A stretch of DNA of 64,000 nucleotides from Pelecanus crispus (GCF_030463565.1 NC_134652.1:8397897-8461896); one strand, 5' to 3'; counted from the stretch's first letter, positions 1-12,619 are shown. Numbers and translations: made by a program. The notes: generated by a model not told the origin, from the letters alone.

Positions 1-3000
1 GGCAAGTTGAGCCCAGACACAGAATAACACAGGAGCAAAATGTTGAGCCAGAACAATGTTGAGCAGGGAGGGAAGACAGGGCTGTGCTGCTGAATTCTGA
101 CCGAAACCTATTTCTGTAGATAACAGTTGTGTCAAAAAACAAAAACAACAACAAACCAAAATGCAAAATGCAAACCAACCACAGACTGTGATATTACTGC
201 TAACACTACTAAGAGTTAAAAGTGGGGGAAGTAGAAGGGAAAAGTCAATGGTGTGTGGTAGCAGCAGCAATAACTTGTTTTAAATTTTCATTGTGTCTGC
301 GACCTCCTCCTTCATCTAAAGTTGAACCTGTGCTTGCTCTTAATGGCACCTATCTTGTCTCAAGTAAACAGTCTCCCCCGGTAAATACATCTTTCCAATA
401 AAAGATGCTAAAAGAAAAGTTACTGTGGGAAGAGTCTCGCTGATGAGAGTAACTGTAGGAAGCAAAGAAGAACTTGGCCTTGTCGAAAAGCAGTATTTTC
501 ACTGTTCTGAGAGGGTTTCACAAATAACTTGGCATATACTTTGAGAATGTCCTTGACAGTGGCCTTTTAACCAACGAGAAAGCAGGCAAGCTCATGTTAC
601 AGCATCAGATATGCTGAGCAACTGGTGCGGAGGAAGTATTAATGCCCACAAATCTCCTGTGTAAAATCAAACACAGACAATTACCTTGGTTGTGAACCAC
701 AGTGGTGCAACAGGCTTCAGCTAGCAGCCTGTCCAGCTGCTCTTTGGCACGCATCCTGAACAGACCTTGCAGTTGGTCCTAAATCTTCAGACACTTTCCT
801 CCTCCCCTACCCGCTTGGCTAGTGGCCCTACTGATTACATTAAGCGTTCACATAGCTGCTGATGGCTGCCCTTTTTCTAGAGATATGGGCAGCTCGGCCA
901 AATTGCCATCGATAGGCTCTCTCCCAGGCTTTCTCAGTAAAACAGCGTAGGGTATAACTGAAAGGGGGATATGGTCCTGAAGAAGGAGAACTTCCTAGAA
1001 AATCGCCATCCAGAACAGAGCTGTAATTAGCTGAAGAAATCTGTGCTCCCTTCCTAAGAGAAGGGAAAGAGAGGAACCACCAAATATACCAGCTCGCCCC
1101 ACCCCAGGAAATTCTGTGGCACAAATGCATCTCTTTGCGTATCTCTGCTAAAGACCTCTGGTCTCCCTTGAAGACATTTACCACGGGACAGAGCTCACTC
1201 CTTTTTACCCACCCATGGACATCCTGTTCTTGACAAGGCCTGTTGTCAAAACCCCACTCATTTTTTTTCTGCAATCCTTCATACCATGTAATTTATACAT
1301 GTTTACCTCCTCCCCTGCCTTTGACATCCTTTGTGCCTAAGCTGCTCCAGAGATTGAGCAGAGGCGTGTGTATATTCATAGAGTGGATAATGGATGAGTA
1401 CACTCTCATGCTCCCTGGCTCATGCTCCCTCCAAAGCAGATCATTTCTGCATGGTACAAACAGTATCACTGGACTATGTTTTAAGCATTTAAGCTAATGA
1501 AACAAAGATTAGCATCTCAGAAGTCTATTAACAAACTTAGGAGGATCGATTTTTTTACCCAGTATGCATATTTATATATTATTAATGAAATCCAAGAGTT
1601 TTGCAGTATATGCCTCTATTACTCCTGTATCACTCCTGTGTACGGCAGTGTATAAATTATTCCTATTATTGGCCCTTGCTGGTTGTCTCTTAAGAAGTTA
1701 ACAATGAAAAAGAGCTTTCTGTTCCTTCCAGAAATGAAGCCCTGCTACCATGCCAAGCACAGGGCTGAGCTTAGCCCACTCTCTACCCCTTTTAGCTGCC
1801 TGAAGTCTGCATTCCCCCTGCAAACTGCTTTGCCTTCTGTAGGGGTGAGAAATAAGGGGAAAGCGACAGGATTACCCTAAGATAACAAAGAAAAATACTG
1901 GGTATGAGGAGGTCTGGAAACCCACACCAGCCTTAACTCAGTCTTTAGCTGCAGTCAGCAGGGGATGAAGCTCTGGGGACACAGGTCTGAAGGAGGGGTA
2001 TGCAAGAAAAACCCACATGCTTCTTCATTTCTCAGAAAATTATTATCGTCCTTCCTGCTCCTCCTCCAGAAGCAGCCATTTCTGATCCCTGAGATAAACC
2101 CAGCTGTTTTCTGTTCTTCCTCTCTTAACCAAGCTCTGCTCCTGCAGCGGCTGCTCCGCTGCAGTGCCCGCGGCAGTGTTCATGGGGGCTTGGGGACGTG
2201 CCTTCCAGCTTCCTCCTCCTCCTCACCACCTTACCTGCTAACTCTGCCTCCCCCAGCCCCGCTCGCGAGCGTGATGTGCCTCCCCAACCTCTTCTTTTTT
2301 ACCCTTTTTCCATTGCTTGTGTGCTACCAGTTTGTGGATCTTTGGCCACAACCTGCTCAGGTTTTCCTCATTAGATCCTTTCTACTCCTGTACCCCTTCC
2401 GCCGCCTCCCAAGAGGAGAGGGAGCTCTTACAGGTTCATTGCCCAGACCAGCTGCATGTTGATAAATAATTATGCAATATTTAGTGGATATTTACTGACT
2501 GCAAAGGAAAGCGAGACTGCAGTGAGCTGTGGAAAAACAAGGCAGGGATCATCTTTTCAAGCTTCGACAAAGGAGTTTTGTTGGATGACTAGCTCACAGC
2601 AGCATCTGCAGTGGAAACAGTTAATAACTGTATTTAAAAAAACATGAATGTGAGACTAAGGTAGAACATTTAAAAATAACTGTTCTTAATGTTGCTACGG
2701 AGACCTTTATTATAGCCATTGTACGTGATGTGCATTGATTATATTCCACATAGGTACCATCTCTCTCTCAGACTAGTAGAAGCTGACAGTACTCCTACTT
2801 GTACGAGATGGTATGTAGGAGCATACAGGTTGTGGAACTAAACAACTGTTGAGAAGAGGTTTACTCGGTTTTTCAACTCTTAAAAATTTGTAGATGTGCA
2901 GTTTTAGTACTCCGGTGACAGTTTTTCGCCCTTGCAGATATCCCTTGTTTAATACATTCTGCCTTTTCTAAAGCAGAAGTGCTTAGGATCATTGTAATTG

Positions 3001-6000
3001 GGGTGATAAACACAGCAATCCTGTTATAAGAGCTATCATTCATATGGCTGGCAGTGCATGCATGTGGAGCTCCCTCAGTTAAATCTGAGTAGTTTCAACA
3101 CATGGCATTCAAACAAAAACTGTATTGACTGCATTAAAGATTTTATTTGTCTTTAAGCCTAGTTGATTAGGTCACAGTACTGAAGGCAGAAAATGAATTG
3201 CTGGTGCTCATGTAGTTACATGGGCTGCTTTTTTAAAATGCTTTTGAGAAAATGTTGCTGATCAAAAGCGGTTAAGTCAAAATCTTGGCAAAAACCCCTC
3301 CAAGTTTTCATTACCGTATTCTAAGCTTTACCTATTCCAATAAAAATAACGGTATTTGGAAACGCAGCCCTCACAGAACTTCAGTTTCACTTTTTATATG
3401 ACAGTTTTCATCTTCCTGGGTTTTTTTTTTTTTTAATATTGACTCAGATTAAATAACCTTGTATGGATGACAAATTTTAGCAGAAATTATTCAGGAAGCC
3501 AAGCTTCTTTAGGGCTTATTTCAGAGAAGTTTTAAATTTCATATTGAAAATATTTACTTCAGTTTTTCCATTTGTTAGACGGAGAGCTCAATAAGCAAAT
3601 TCAAATAGAAGTGTACAGGCTGCATTTCAGGCAGCTGTGGTTTTAGAGACACGCTTCTAAAATTATTGGAATAACTGAAAAGTTGTAGGTGGGTAGTGGG
3701 AGGAATTTCTAATTTGCCGTGATACTGAGGACAACAGACAAGTTCCTCACTTCTGTTAGCCCGCAGACTAGAATTTCACCTTCTCAGTCTATCCAGTAAC
3801 CTCAGCATCACTGGGTGCCCAGGAAAAAAAAATAGAAATTGAGCAGAATGAAATCCTTATTAATATCCATGAGTTTTGACTTCTGGCTTAATGAAGCTAT
3901 AAGAAAACAGTCTGCCCAAGAGTGGGGAAATTATTCTTCAGTTAAGAAGGATTTGCATTTTTTTCCCTGCCAGTAGTTTGGAAGTGAACATGAAGAACAC
4001 TGATTTAAACCACACTTCTGCCAGAGGTTTTTATCTACTTTTACTGATAATCCAAACATTAGAACGACACCCCCCCGCTGCCCAACATTTTCCTAATTAT
4101 TTTTGACACTTTCCTTGTCTATGTCATTTAGCCCATTCCCCTGCAGTGTCTTATGCACAAACAAGGTAGAAAGTGTGAAAAAGTTATAGTACAGCATGTG
4201 AAGATAGGGTCAGATCTTTCTCTTGCTACAGAGATAATACAGTTTTCCAACTTGCAAAATGTTTGTGAAACTACGACTTGCTTCTGTCCTTTCAAATGTC
4301 ACTTTCTGAGTGTGAAACATGAGGTCTTGTTTCTGGGTGAATTTAAATTTGGCTGGTGTTTGCCTTGCTCTGAACAGACTCCGAACAGAAGCAGTGCAGA
4401 CAGCGTAGTATGAAACCAGACTATTAAATAAACTCGAACAGGAGAAAGACAGGAATTGTAACGTTATGCTTTCTCAGCTGAAATATGTTACTAACAGTAT
4501 TTACAGAGATTTCAGTAATATAGCTATTTGTCTTACATAGCTGAACAGAGTAACTTACATCATTACAAATATGTAGCCCAGATTGATATGTGTATATATT
4601 ACATATGCATACATATGTATATGTAGTACAATACGTAGTCCAGATATGTGTGCAATGATTATTATTTGTTATTAAACATAGTCTTTGGGCCATCTCCTGA
4701 AGAAACGCTACTTGAGTTTGTGCAAAAATACATTGTGAAGGGAATAAAACTACATATGTAAAGATTAGCCACGGGAGCCTGCGTGCATCTTTTCATTCTC
4801 TGAATACAGAAGCATCAATACAGGCATGGGAAGACTGCTGTGCAAACCTGTTAGTAGGAAGGTACAGAAATGAGAATATGTAAATAAGTGTTTCCATTTA
4901 CCTTTCCTGAGCTTCCTGCCAATACAGAAGCTCACGCAACAAAAAGCCAATCTACTTTTCCATGCTCAAATGGCCTTGAGTTCATACAAGGAACGGAGCT
5001 GAAATGGCCATCTTCCGGCTTTGTGGTAGGAACTGAGGAAACTGTTTCTTGACTTAGTGCTTGTCAGACTCATCTCTAACATCGGTATTTTCTTCCCCCA
5101 GATCTATTTACATCAAAATGCCGAGTCTAGCTTCCCCTGCCTGGAATAAGTTATTTTCATTTCAGTTTAAACCGTTAGGTTGGGAGGAGGGGGGCTGAGC
5201 AAACAGGAGAGAAAATGGAAGGATCTCTTCAGGCATCTGTGAAAGGCTCAGCTCTGCAAACACGTTTACGTATGCTTTGGTGGACAGCTTTTATGTACAG
5301 CCCCACGCCTATAAGCACGGAGAAGCCCGAGGAGTCCGAGAGCGGCAGTGCAGAGGCATGCCTGCCCACTGCACTTACACAGACCGCACCTTCTCCAGAG
5401 AGGAAGGAGATGAGCTGACCAGTAAAGTCCTTTTTTTCCCCTTTTAGTGGCTTGATACCACATATGAAACTTAGGGGCAATCAGAGCGGCAAAGGTGAAT
5501 AACAGAGAAATCCCAGAATCTTCCTTTTCCAAGAAACCTCACGGATCTCGGATAAAATTTCTGAGATACTGGCTTGGAGCATTGGGGCAGCTTCCCTCAA
5601 ATCCCCTACTGTCCCCTTATTTAGTTTTTCTTTCCAGCTGAGCCAGCGTCAGGATACACAGGAGCTGCGAGCAGCTACAGAAACCCAAGACCTGCCACGG
5701 CATGTCACTGATCCCGGGACTGTAGCCGGTGAAATTGGATTACTGAGTATTTATTTGCACAAGTAGGCACTCTCCCGAGAGCAGGACACGGATCTCGGGC
5801 TCGGATTGTTGAAGTGCCAGGCGGTTCTTTCCCACCCCCCCGCCACTCCGCGGCCATAAAGTCTAATAAAGAGTCTCGGCTCTGCACCGAAATGGCTGCA
5901 GCACGTGTTCAGCTCTGACCTTACCGCAGGGGTGGGAACCTCCAGCAGAAGGGAGGAAGCTTCTCGCCGCGGCCTGATTTGGCCGAGCTTATCTGGAGGC

Positions 6001-7636
6001 TAACGAGACAGAGCAGACGCGCTGCGACCGGCTGCCGCGGGACCGGAGGCAGAAACCCCAGCCCAGCCGCCGCGCAAGCCATGAAAGCAACCAACTACCT
6101 GCGGAGCGATGCAGGGAATTACACTTTTAATGAAGGGCAAGTGAGGCACAAAGCCTCACAGGGACCCTCATCTCAAAAATTACGCTCATCCCTGAAGTGT
6201 GTATTAACTCTTTAGCCATTGAACCCTTACACAAACTCAAAATTGCTTTTTAATGCAGTTTCTTGAAGCTTCTTCATCAGCCAGAGGCTGCTTCGGACTA
6301 ATCCAGGAAGTGAGCCAAGTATTAAAAAAAGTAACGTGAGGTTGTGGAACATCTAACATATCGATCATAGTGTAATTACACCTGAAATGTATTAGGGCAA
6401 GTAGCTAAAACAATCTCCACTCTGGGAAAGATGATCTGGGGGCATGCAAGAGGGCCTCGGGGAGGCTGCCTGCAATTTTTACAAGGAATGGTGAATCTGC
6501 TTCAGAGTATGCAAGGAAAAGGTACTTGAGTGACCACTAAATGACAAATGTGATAATAACTACCCCAAACATAGCACTTTCTAAAGCTTAAGCAAGCTAA
6601 CATTGACATGAATACCAGAAGCCAGCAAAGCAAATGCAGTAAGAAGCAAAATACGTGTGACAAACCTCACTTGCGTCTGCAAATTAAAGAGCAGTTCCTG
6701 GACTTAAAATGTAACAGCAGGCAGGGAATAAAGGAAATCTTCAGTCTGCCTTGGATACTGGTAGTATAAAAAGACTGAATTTTTTATATTTACATTTAAA
6801 ATGTTGGGTGTGGGGGGTTTTTTTATAAATCTTGCAAAAGTTATCTCAGTGTTACAGTTCCTAAGTGGAGGATCTTGTTTCATGATATAATAAAAGCCAG
6901 GGTCTGGGTGAGAGAGTAACAGAATCCCTAATTAAAAGACAGGATACTTTAAGCTTGAACATGAGTCTCTTGAAGTAAATATCCAAAGCACCTTTACATC
7001 CAAAATATTAAGCTCTTGATTAAACAAGCATAACGTACTTTTGATGATAATTAAAGATGAGCTTCAGTCAAAATACTGGATTTGTATTTGGGCCAAACCA
7101 AACCCTGGATGCAAACCCTCGCTCTCTTTTTGTTTTGACACTTTCTGCTCCAAACTGTTCGGGCTCTAAGCCACGATTACTAACCAACTCAAGTGCTTTA
7201 CTTGCTGCATGTAAGATTGCAAAGCTGTTCATAACCAACCAGCGTATCTCTGTTGTGAGACAGATCATAGTATGTCGGTAAATTGAGACACAAAGCAAAA
7301 AGCCTCTTTTTTCAGAAGTGAATGTCAATTTGGAGCATCCGCATCTTTGGGCAGCCAACAGATTTTTTTTTTTTTTCCTGCCACTGCACACACTATTTTC
7401 AATTCCAAAGTAAACTTGCAGTTTCTCATTAGCTCTGAAAATTGAGGTTTAGGATTCTCAGGTAGGATCCAACCAAAAAGCAGCACACAAAATGCATTCC
7501 AATCCTGAAAACACAGGTCTAGCTTCCTTTTCTGAATTCACATGCTGAGTCGTTTCTAGGATAGCAATAAAACCCCCTAAAATTCTCAACTGCCATCCTT
7601 AAAACTGCCTGAGTTGGACAGTCAGATTTTTCAGTA
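1..7636. other. Intergenic sequence upstream of PDZD8
   Basis: AT-rich sequence with poly-T and poly-A runs and scattered short open frames, none with splice-linked partners or a recognisable domain. The longest frame is on the minus strand at 840-1274 (144 codons, non-ATG first codon) and matches no family I know. A TATATG/ATACAT-rich stretch lies near 4590-4625. The only compositional anomaly is the CpG-rich patch at about 5690-6140, listed separately. From mammalian gene order I would expect EMX2 further out on this side, but no EMX2 homeobox exon is visible here. Confidence 0.6.
5690..6140. promoter_or_regulatory. Small CpG-rich patch, possible distal enhancer or alternative promoter
   Basis: This patch is clearly richer in GC and CpG than its AT-rich flanks, with several CGG, GCCGCGG and CCGCGG motifs between 5840 and 6075. 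It has a CACGTG E-box at about 5902. On the plus strand an ATG at 6081 opens 20 codons, followed at 6141 by GTGAGG, which resembles a splice donor, so it could be a small first exon. No downstream partner exon is evident. An enhancer or an unmethylated CpG patch is equally possible; this is inference from composition only. Confidence 0.3.
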
Positions 7637-8200
7637 TGTCCTGGTTTTTGCTGGGATAGCGTTAATTTTCTTCCTAGTAGCTGGCATAGTGCTGTGTTTT
7701 GGATTTAGGATGAGAATAATGCTGATAACACACTGATGTTTCAGTTGTTGGTAAGTGGTGCTGACACCAGTCAAGGACTTTTCAGCTTCCCATGCTCTGC
7801 CAGGTGCACAAGAAGCTGGGAGGGGGCACAGCCAGGCCAGCTGACCCAAACTGCCCAAAGGGCTATTCCATACCATACGGCGTCATGGACAGTACAGAAA
7901 CGGGGGGAGCTGGCTGGGGGGCAGCGATCGCTGCTTGGGGACGGGCTGGGTGTTGGTCGGTGGGTGGTGAGTGGTTGTTTTTTTTTTTTTTCCCCTCAGT
8001 TTTGTTTCTCTCTCTCATTGTTTTCATTACAATTTTTATTACTATTATTATTATTGTATTCCAATTATTAAACTCTTCTTATCTCAACCCACGAGTTTTC
8101 TCACTTTTGCCCTTCCGATTCTCTCCCCCATCCCAGCGGGGGGGAGGGTGGGCGAGCGGCGGTGCGGTGCCTGGTTGCCGACTGGGGCTGAACCACAACA
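7637..8200 (+). mobile_element. Solo LTR of an endogenous retrovirus (ERVL-like, avian)
   Basis: The 564-bp element begins TGT at 7637 and ends ACA at 8198-8200, as an LTR should. An ATTAAA polyadenylation signal at 8067-8072 sets the orientation as plus. It is preceded by a T-run and a TTA-type microsatellite that I recognise from a common neoavian LTR family. The U3-like part is 7637 to about 7885. The TATA region there looks degenerate. The flanking pentamers 7632-7636 (CAGTA) and 8201-8205 (CAGTG) look like a target-site duplication with one mismatch. No primer-binding site or gag-pol sequence follows, so this is a recombined solo LTR with no coding capacity. Family assignment rests on pattern memory and is less certain than the LTR call. 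Confidence 0.82.
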
Positions 8201-8312
8201 CAGTGGGATAAATGGATGCATTCAATTCAATGGATCCAACAACTCCCCATCTGCTGGTGGTTCTCTGTAGCACTAGCGCCTAAATACGATTGAGTCACCC
8301 AAACTGTATTTT

Positions 8313-8336
8313 TTCCTCCACTTCGGAGTGGAGGAA
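8313..8336. repeat. Perfect inverted repeat, 10-bp arms, 4-nt loop
   Basis: The arms TTCCTCCACT (8313-8322) and AGTGGAGGAA (8327-8336) are exact reverse complements around the loop TCGG. The pairing stops at the next base on each side. The site lies about 110 bp beyond the solo LTR in otherwise unremarkable DNA. Function unknown. Confidence 0.8.
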
Positions 8337-8568
8337 TTTAGCTCATGACAGTGAAATGTACTTGAGGGATTTGGAACTGAATGCTGAGCCACAAGAGATG
8401 GGCCGTCCTCTGCGCAAGGAGCGGGCTCAGAGGGGTCGCGGCAGGTGAGTCCCTCCAGGTGAGTTGAACAGAAGGCTTCCCAGGGACCAGCTGGAGGTGG
8501 GGTGAGCCCTGCCTACCAGCACTGCGAGCAAACTCATATTGCAGCCTGCCTCTTCAAAAGGCAGAATT

Positions 8569-8587
8569 AAAAAAAAAAAAAAAAAAA
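8569..8587 (+). repeat. A19 homopolymer
   Basis: Uninterrupted run of adenines. It may be the tail of an old retroposed copy, but no recognisable body lies upstream. Confidence 0.9.
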
Positions 8588-11500
8588 GGAATTTAGATTA
8601 TTTCAAAGGAAATCTCACATCCTGCAAAGCCTCAGTGTTTTTAATCAGGTTTACTCCAATCAAATGTAGGGTCACCTGACAGTAAGATGATATTGTGCTT
8701 GGCAGAGTTCAGAACTAGAACTGGAAGCAGTCCTGATCACTGCATTCCTTTTTTTTTTTTAACATATCTTCAGAATTGGACCACACCAGCTGCTCTCTAT
8801 GCAGTGTATCCTGCCTGAAATTGTAGCTGCCTGAGGACAGTCCAAAGGAAAGGACACCCCCCAGCAGCCTCTCACCAGTGTAACTTCCAGCAATCTTTGT
8901 ATTTAATAGCCTTCAATGGATTTTTTTTTTTCCTCATGAATTTACCTAATCACTTTCTAAATCCTGTTTCATGCAGCACCATGAGAAAGATAATCTAATT
9001 TTGGTCTCTAAGACATGTAATACAAAAAGAATAGGAGGCCCAGGAAAGAATGAAATCGTTTTGCTAACAGATATTACAAAAGCAGGCAACGACTCCAGTC
9101 CAGCGATGAAGTAAATTACTAAACCACTCATTACAAAACAACCCAGCACTACCTGCTTTGAAAAAGAATCTATCTAGACTACTTTGCAGTTTTGAAAAAA
9201 AAAAAACCCAAAACCACCCGTAATCGCTTTTCTAAGTTTGTGATATGGGTGTTCGTTTCCTTGGCACCATGACGTGAACTTTAAAGCGTGCCTCTTCGAC
9301 TGGTCCCATAAAAATGCTCCTAAACCCAAAGATCCTTGGATCAGTCACGAATGAGATGAATCAAAAGTTCCCAGGGTGCCACTACTAACAGGAGAACTGG
9401 CTCAAACACATGTCCTTTCTGTGAATTCATGCTACTTGTTCTCTATTAAATTACCGGCCTCTACATATTTTGCAATCATTGTACACTAGCACTGTTGCAA
9501 TCTCCTGCAAAATGTTGAAAACTGGTTTTGAAGTTCTACACTTACAGGTTTGTTGCTGTCATGTCCTAAATTGATTTGCAAAAGAAAATACTATTTTCCT
9601 TGTTTAAGTACAGGTGAAATATCCCTTTTAATAAACTCTCCCCTAGTACTTTTCAAAAAAACCAAACATGCATATAGGGTCAGTTGTTGGGTTTTTTTGG
9701 TTCCCCCCCCCCCATGTCTTACATCCTATTTAATAATTTCCGGTTGTTCAAAGTGCAAATAGTTGAGTATATTCTACACAGTTTTTACAAAGCTCTAGGT
9801 AACTGGGGTGGAAACCGGTGAGATTGCATATACCTTTCTATTTACCCAGACTTCCAGAAAGTGTCATAGTAATTTTAAATTGAAGCCAAAGTAAAATATG
9901 CTCTTAAAGGCCATTTTTGAACCTTTTTTTTCTCCTCTACTTGACAAATCTAAATAATTTTCTTTTCTCTCATTTCAATCCTATTTTATGTTATATAACA
10001 CTTTTTGCACATCCTTTTTGTATTCACGTTAACACATTTGCTGGTTTTTGCTGCCTTTTATTCTGTCTCATTGAAAATGCTAAAACATGCCTGATTCTTG
10101 CTTCATAACGTGTCTTTAAGATAATATGGCTCCTGTGGAAAATGTTCCTGGGAGAGGAAAAAGCGATTACTGAGCTGAACATTTTGGAGGCTCTTAAGCT
10201 GCCATCAGGTGCACAAAATGTGCCAAATTTCCTACTCCGCTTGTTTGACAGAAGAAAATACTCAATTGAGACATCTGCAACATGACTTCTTTTTTTCCTC
10301 CTGCTGTTCCTCCTGACCCAAACCCAAGGCTGCTATTGCCTTTCTGAATATATCACTCCTTATCTGAAAAGCCATTTAGCTGCAAATCCAAAACCTTTCC
10401 ATTCTTACTGCACATGCCTCTATTAGCCATGGTAAAGGCCCGTAACAGAGCAGTTCAAATGTTGTTACTAATGACCTCTCTGGTATTTCTACAGAAATGC
10501 TCTGTTAAACACCCAGGCATTTCAACTTTCAGTCACAAGACCTATAAAAAATTCATACTCTGAATCTCTAGTTTCAAACCACAGCTCTGCATCATGAAGA
10601 GCTTTTCAATCCTCCCACCCCACACACTATGAAGGGGGAGGGGGAAGAGGCCTTTTATCTTCCTGGCATTTAAATTTCACATTTTCTTCTCCTCTTGTTT
10701 GCATTTTTAAGTAGTTCTGGAGGTTGGAAAAAAAAAAAACCCAACAAAATGATGAACAATGTGAGCCTGAGTTTTCTTTTATTCTATTAAAATATAACAT
10801 TACCTAGGAACCTTTTAGCTAGATATTTAACTAAAAATGAAAACAGGTGTAAAAAACAAGCTTTATCATTTAAGTAACTTTTTTCTACATTATGGCTGTC
10901 TTTCAGAAATTATAAAACTGCTATTTCAGGATTGAAAGACTACCCCTGAGACAGGGAAGCACCTGGAAAAACAATGTACAGCTATCATCGTACATTCTCC
11001 AGCAGTATGTAAAGCTTTGATCTGGCCTTTAAATGAGTTTGCTGGATTAGAATAACAGGGGTTTTTTGGAAGTATGTTTATATTTTCCAGTAATACGGTT
11101 ATTTTATATGACACTTCTGTAAACCAAATTTGAATGTAACGGGTCTTCTGGGTTAGTCTCTCAAAATGTTGAAAATTACTCTTTCTGAAGAGTCTTCACA
11201 GTTCTTCCGACTCACTGTAGCCCTGCCTCATGTCATGTTTCCTCTTTCTACCCTTGTTCATTGCTTTTAAAGCCATTTTTATAAGCGTCCATTCTTCCTG
11301 GTCCTCAGTTTGATCAGCTGCCACTTGCCCTGCCTCCTGCACGGATTACATCTGTTGCCTCCCCTTGAAAGGGTTTCACCCGCTCTGGGAGGCGAGACGC
11401 CCTCCTCTCCGTACCCCTCGGACTTCAACGCAGCCGCAGCCTGTCCTACAAAGAAACCACTGTCCTTGATTGCCACAGTAGGTCAGTGCTACACACAACA

Positions 11501-11939
11501 GCGATCTCATGTACGTCACAGCCTGAAATATCATGATGCTCTGCAACATTCTCGACTTTCTTTTCTTCATGTTCCTTTCCTCCGTGTTTGGTTGGTTTTT
11601 TGACTTAATTTATTCAATGACAGCTTTTGAGCAGTAGTAAATAGTTGAAGAGGATGGAAACAGATCTGTATCTTATCACCAGTAATAGCAGAGCTTGATA
11701 AAATGTCATCTACGCAGTATTTTCAAAATTTGCTAAAAGCATCTCTCGTCAGCAGGAAGCAGAGAAGAGGTCCTAGGAAACCACTCATCCCACGGAAAGA
11801 GATTTTGTCTCTTTGCCCCCCTCCAGAGCAATCTCGCTAAACCGATCGGCATCCACCTGCCCATTTCTGCAGAGGCTCGATGCCCTCTCCCTCTCCCCGT
11901 ACTCCCACAGCCCGACCCCCTCCCACAGCCGCCGCCCCT

Positions 11940-11954
11940 CCCCCCCCCCCCCCC
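11940..11954. repeat. C15 homopolymer (G15 on minus strand)
   Basis: Fifteen cytosines in a row inside a C-rich segment at the upstream edge of the CpG island. Such tracts can form i-motif or G-quadruplex structures and are often length-variable or misassembled. Confidence 0.85.
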
Positions 11955-12151
11955 ACGGCCGGGACGCTCTCCCTCTCCTTCACCGCCGCGGGCGACGGCG
12001 CCCCGGCCAGACACCCGCCTCGACAGACACCTGAGGGCGCTCGGCCAAACCCCCCACCCAGCCTTCTCCCGGCCGAGTAACGAAACAAACCGAGCCGCGG
12101 CCGCGGCCCAGCTCGTTCACCCGCGGGGCAGCGTGGGCCGCGGCAGAGCCC

Positions 12152-12476
12152 GGGCCCTGTGGGCCCTGTGGGCCCTGTGGGCTCTGGGGGGTCCTGTGGG
12201 CCCTGGGGGCTCTGGGGGGTCCTGGGGGCCCTGTGGGCTCTGGGGGGTCCTGTGGGCCCTGGGGGCTCTGTGGGGTCCTGTGGGCTCTGGGGGCCCTGTG
12301 GGCTCTGGGGGGTCCTGGGGGCTCTGGGGGCCCTGTGGGCTCTAGGGGCTCTGGGGGCCCTGTGGGCTCTGGGGGGTCCTGGGGGCTCTGGGGGCCCTGT
12401 GGGCTCTGGGGGGCCCTGTGGGCTCTGGGGGGGCCCTGTGGGCTCTGGGGGGCCCTGTGGGCTCTGCGGGCCCTGT
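12152..12476. repeat. GC-rich minisatellite with 9-bp core unit
   Basis: About 36 tandem copies of a 9-10 bp unit close to GGGCYCTGK, with variants GGGCCCTGT, GGGCTCTGG and GGGTCCTGG. They are arranged in loose higher-order groups, with an extra G inserted in some copies. The array ends abruptly about 250 bp before the likely uORF start and about 360 bp before the PDZD8 start codon. Because the core is 9 bp and contains no stop codon, several frames on both strands stay open and translate as collagen-like Gly/Pro repeats. These are not genes. The G-rich strand is the PDZD8 sense strand and has many runs of four to seven guanines, so G-quadruplex formation is plausible. Confidence 0.93.
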
Positions 12477-12542
12477 GCCTGTGCCTGCCCGCCCCGCTCC
12501 CCCTCAGCCCGCCCGCAGCGCCGGCGGCGCCGCTCCCCCCGC

Positions 12543-12552
12543 GCGCATGCGC
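12543..12552. promoter_or_regulatory. NRF1-type palindrome
   Basis: The palindrome GCGCATGCGC, with C on both sides, matches the known NRF1 consensus core (GCGCA-N-GCGC). It lies about 290 bp upstream of the PDZD8 start codon in the CpG island, a typical position for this factor. NRF1 drives many genes of mitochondrial function, which would suit an ER-mitochondria contact protein. Binding is inferred from the motif only. Confidence 0.6.
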
Positions 12553-12619
12553 CCGCCGCACTGTGACGCCAAACCGCGGCGGGCGCCGCGACGTAGCCGG
12601 CGAAGCCCTCCCGTCTCCG

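Larger units (their letters stand above)
8201..11869. other. Intergenic sequence between the solo LTR and the PDZD8 CpG island
   Basis: Mostly AT-rich with no supported gene. It contains a perfect 10-bp hairpin (8313-8336), an A19 run (8569-8587), a C11 run (9703-9713) and A-run/CCC tracts at about 9195-9218 and 10728-10747. GC content starts to rise from about 11340, where short GC-rich segments contain CpGs, before the island proper. Confidence 0.6.

Noticed and set aside
840-1274. 144-codon minus-strand open frame near the left edge
   Set aside because: Starts at a non-ATG codon and has no domain, partner exon or promoter features that I can identify.
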